Shown piece by piece: positions 6,431 to 7,850 of a stretch of 7,850 nt of DNA. Source of the DNA: Flavonifractor sp963557075 (GTDB lineage: Bacteria; Bacillota; Clostridia; Oscillospirales; Oscillospiraceae); contig CAUWDA010000078.1 in the NCBI GenBank assembly GCA_963557075.1, positions 1 to 7,850 of the forward strand, read 5' to 3'. Numbering within the stretch: the stretch's first letter is position 1; every line of letters starts with the position of its first letter. Made by a program: the position numbers and the translations under genes. Under the pieces are notes generated by a model, which was not told where the DNA came from, searched no databases, and saw only the letters and a list, made by a program, of their open reading frames with translations.

Positions 6431-7081
6431 TCAGGGTCTCATTTGACCGGTGGCTTTCAGATTCTCAATGATCTGATTGACGGTATCAATGGTCTGCTCC
6501 AATGTGGCGGTAGCGTTCAACAGGCTTACCGGATCTGCGGAACGAATTGGGCTGGCAGGACCAGTGGGACCAGTAGGACCAGTGGGGCCGGTGGGACCGA
6601 TTGCTCCGGCAGCCCCGGCAGGACCGGCAGGGCCAGTTGGACCAATAGCCCCGGTTGCCCCAGCAGGACCGGCAGGACCGGCAGGACCGGCAGGACCGGT
6701 GGGACCGATTGCTCCGGCAGCCCCGGCGGGACCGGCAGGGCCAGTGGGACCGATTTCCCCAGCAGCTCCGGCAGGGCCAGTGGGGCCGATTGCTCCGGCA
6801 GCCCCGGTAGGACCGGCGGGGCCAGTAGGACCGATTGCTCCGGCAGCCCCAGCAGGACCAACGGGGCCGGTGGGACCGATTTCCCCGGCAGCCCCGGCGG
6901 GACCGGCAGGGCCAGTGGGACCGATTGCTCCGGCAGCCCCAGCAGGACCGGTGGGGCCAGAAGCTCCGGCAGCCCCGGCAGGACCAGCGGGGCCGGTGGG
7001 ACCGATTGCTCCGGAGATCCCCTGAGGACCAGTAGGACCGGTCGGGGCGATGTTAAAAGGAAAGTGGCTATAAATCCCCAA
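6431..7081 (-). CDS. Collagen-like Gly-X-Y repeat protein, 5' end uncertain
   Basis: Up to 216 residues. A short N-terminus (SHFPFNIAP) leads into 54 uninterrupted Gly-X-Y triplets at 15-176, dominated by GPT, GPA, GAA and GAI. Sixteen triplets have Thr in the Y position. The tail of about 41 residues has a perfect 3-4 heptad pattern (L187, T191, L194, I198, V201, I205, L208), suggesting a coiled coil that nucleates the triple helix. This resembles BclA-like exosporium filaments of Bacillus and Clostridioides, which are glycosylated; surface location here is inference. The frame has no ATG or GTG before the repeats. The only standard start is TTG 7081, with no Shine-Dalgarno site, and a TAG closes the frame at 7109-7111. 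The gene may therefore be 5'-truncated. Prophage tail collagens are an alternative family, but no phage genes are near. Confidence 0.82.
   Translation of the reverse strand: MGIYSHFPFNIAPTGPTGPQGISGAIGPTGPAGPAGAAGASGPTGPAGAAGAIGPTGPAGPAGAAGEIGPTGPVGPAGAAGAIGPTGPAGPTGAAGAIGPTGPAGAAGEIGPTGPAGPAGAAGAIGPTGPAGPAGPAGPAGATGAIGPTGPAGPAGAAGAIGPTGPTGPTGPTGPASPIRSADPVSLLNATATLEQTIDTVNQIIENLKATGQMRP
6554..7039 (-). repeat. Gly-X-Y coding repeat array
   Basis: 54 nine-base triplet units encode (Gly-X-Y)54. They are organised mostly as variants of a 15-residue/45-bp block GPT-GPA-GPA-GAA-GAI with single triplets deleted, added or substituted (GEI, GPV, GAT). Such arrays change length by slippage or recombination, so copy number probably varies between strains. 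Confidence 0.92.
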
Positions 7082-7126
7082 ACAATGGGAAACTACAAAA
7101 AATAAAGTCTATCACATTACGCATGG

Positions 7127-7157
7127 AGCCGTCCGGGTAAACCTGGGCGGCTTTTTT
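7127..7157 (+). terminator. Orphan rho-independent terminator
   Basis: Stem arms 7127-7137 and 7142-7152 pair over 11 bp with two G-U wobbles around a TAAA loop. The downstream arm runs into TTTTTT (7152-7157), so its last T also forms the outermost A-T pair. It points along the plus strand, but no plus-strand gene is visible between queA's own terminator and this point. It may end an unseen small transcript, attenuate transcription of the next gene, or be a remnant of another context. Confidence 0.7.
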
Positions 7158-7247
7158 GCGTGGTAGGCTTGGAAAGGAGGAAAATTTTCCGGTAGAAAAT
7201 CAAAGCTAATTTTTGTGCAACACGCCAAAATTAAAGGAGGTTAGTGA

Positions 7248-7823
7248 ATGGCAGATGACAAGCTGAAAACAGGCTCGGAGTCCCCTGGCTCGGATAGTCC
7301 CGGCGATGCCCCCATGGAAAAGGCCACGGAAACTGCCGCGCTGGAAAAAACGGTGGAGCCTGCCGAGCCCGATACTGGCCCGGTGCCCCAGCCGGAGCAG
7401 GCTGTTCTCCCCGGTATGGGTGGGGACGCCCCAGCCCGGACTACTCCGGGCGAGGTGGTGGTTGATTTTGACAAAATCAACGAGCTTATGTCCCAGCGGC
7501 GGGCGGCGGCGCGTGAAGCAGTATCAAAGGCGGAGGCCCCGGCTGTCGAGGAGAGCTCCCCAAAACATGGGGATGAGGCGTTCCATGACTTGTTCGGAAA
7601 TGAGGAAAAGCCCCCCTGGGAAAAATCCCTGGATGAAATCAAGGCGGAGGAAAAGGCACAAAAGCACCAGGGGCGCACAAGAAAAGCAAAGGATAAGACG
7701 GAACCCGGCAAACCGGAAAAGGGGCCGGAGCCCCGCACAGGCCGCCCGGCTAAGGCTGACAAGGCGGCCCGTGGCAAGTCCCCGTCCCCTGGTGTTCTGG
7801 ACAAAGTGGTATGCTCCCAATAA
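7248..7823 (+). CDS. Hypothetical low-complexity charged protein, probably of an accessory element
   Basis: 191 residues with an excellent ribosome binding site (AAAGGAGG at 7233-7240, 7 nt before ATG). I do not recognise the family. Residues 1-65 are acidic and rich in Pro, Glu and Ser, probably disordered. Residues 70-95 (VVVDFDKINELMSQRRAAAR) could form one amphipathic helix. A conserved-looking AFHDLFGNEEKPPWEKSLDE block lies at 111-130. Residues 138-180 are strongly basic with GRPAKADKAARGK, loosely like an AT-hook, which would fit nucleic-acid binding. There is no signal peptide or membrane segment. Proteins of this composition occur among the early genes of conjugative elements in gut Clostridia, but that is my impression and not a match. 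The ending DKVVCSQ is abrupt, so a 3' truncation or frameshift is possible. Confidence 0.7.
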   Translation: MADDKLKTGSESPGSDSPGDAPMEKATETAALEKTVEPAEPDTGPVPQPEQAVLPGMGGDAPARTTPGEVVVDFDKINELMSQRRAAAREAVSKAEAPAVEESSPKHGDEAFHDLFGNEEKPPWEKSLDEIKAEEKAQKHQGRTRKAKDKTEPGKPEKGPEPRTGRPAKADKAARGKSPSPGVLDKVVCSQ

Positions 7824-7849
7824 AGCAGACAGGAAAATAACATTGGGAG
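7814..7849. repeat. 8-bp inverted repeat around stop of the last gene
   Basis: CTCCCAAT (7814-7821) and ATTGGGAG (7842-7849) are perfect inverted copies 20 nt apart, and the first contains the last sense codons of the hypothetical gene. No T-run is visible before the window ends. It may be a hairpin, an operator, or chance. Confidence 0.35.
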
Positions 7850-7850
7850 T

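Noticed and set aside
5166..6446. 426-codon plus-strand frame opposite the glycosyltransferase
   Set aside because: It overlaps the queA end and its terminator, has no family resemblance, and the minus-strand GT2 motifs are clear.
6477..7025. Long plus-strand open frame across the collagen repeat, reading as a Pro/Ala/Val-rich protein
   Set aside because: The repeated GGN-CCN codons are stop-free in reverse complement, so it is an automatic mirror of the Gly-X-Y array. It has no ribosome site, and the minus-strand reading has regular Gly-X-Y and a heptad tail.
6554..7039. CRISPR array or tandem DNA repeat
   Set aside because: The repeats are 9-bp codon triplets in a continuous reading frame, with no spacer/repeat alternation.
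7814..7849. Terminal inverted repeat of an insertion sequence
   Set aside because: Only 8 bp with a 20-nt spacing, no transposase and no target duplication. A simple hairpin or chance is as likely.

Overview
The window looks like chromosomal DNA of a GC-rich, spore-forming, anaerobic Firmicute, probably Oscillospiraceae-like (Flavonifractor, Oscillibacter and relatives). The grounds are strong AAGGAGG-type Shine-Dalgarno sites, an aspartate-semialdehyde dehydrogenase of the fungal/archaeal type, a SpoIID/LytB protein, and a collagen-like Gly-X-Y protein beside a glycosyltransferase. The assignment is an inference from gene content, with no database search behind it.

Left block, minus strand, 1-2500: a two-gene asd-dapA operon carries out two consecutive steps from aspartyl phosphate toward diaminopimelate and lysine. 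It ends at a perfect 17-bp hairpin (52-90). A strong consensus sigma-A-type promoter (2470-2499) lies about 290 nt upstream of asd. The long leader between them holds a GC-rich foldable element, a perfect 14-bp hairpin and a terminator-like hairpin with a T-rich tail. This suggests transcription attenuation by an RNA class I do not recognise, or a separate small RNA.

Middle block, plus strand, 2526-5297: a secreted SpoIID/LytB-family protein is followed by queA (queuosine biosynthesis) and a perfect 15-bp terminator. The SpoIID fold carries an added SPOR-like region and a Gly-rich triple-repeat insert. The two reading frames overlap at ATAA. The normal QueA start therefore falls on an ATA codon where an ATGA overlap would be expected.

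Right block, minus strand, 5295-7081: a collagen-like protein with 54 uninterrupted Gly-X-Y triplets lies just upstream of a family 2 glycosyltransferase with a helical-repeat tail. The arrangement resembles spore-surface collagen plus glycosyltransferase pairs known from other Firmicutes. The collagen gene has no ATG or Shine-Dalgarno site at its 5' end.

Right edge, plus strand, 7128-7850: an AT-richer stretch with a stray terminator leads into a gene for a disordered, charged, low-complexity protein with an excellent ribosome binding site. This looks like the edge of an accessory or mobile element, possibly one whose insertion removed the original 5' end of the collagen gene. No integrase, transposase, tRNA, rRNA or CRISPR array is visible.
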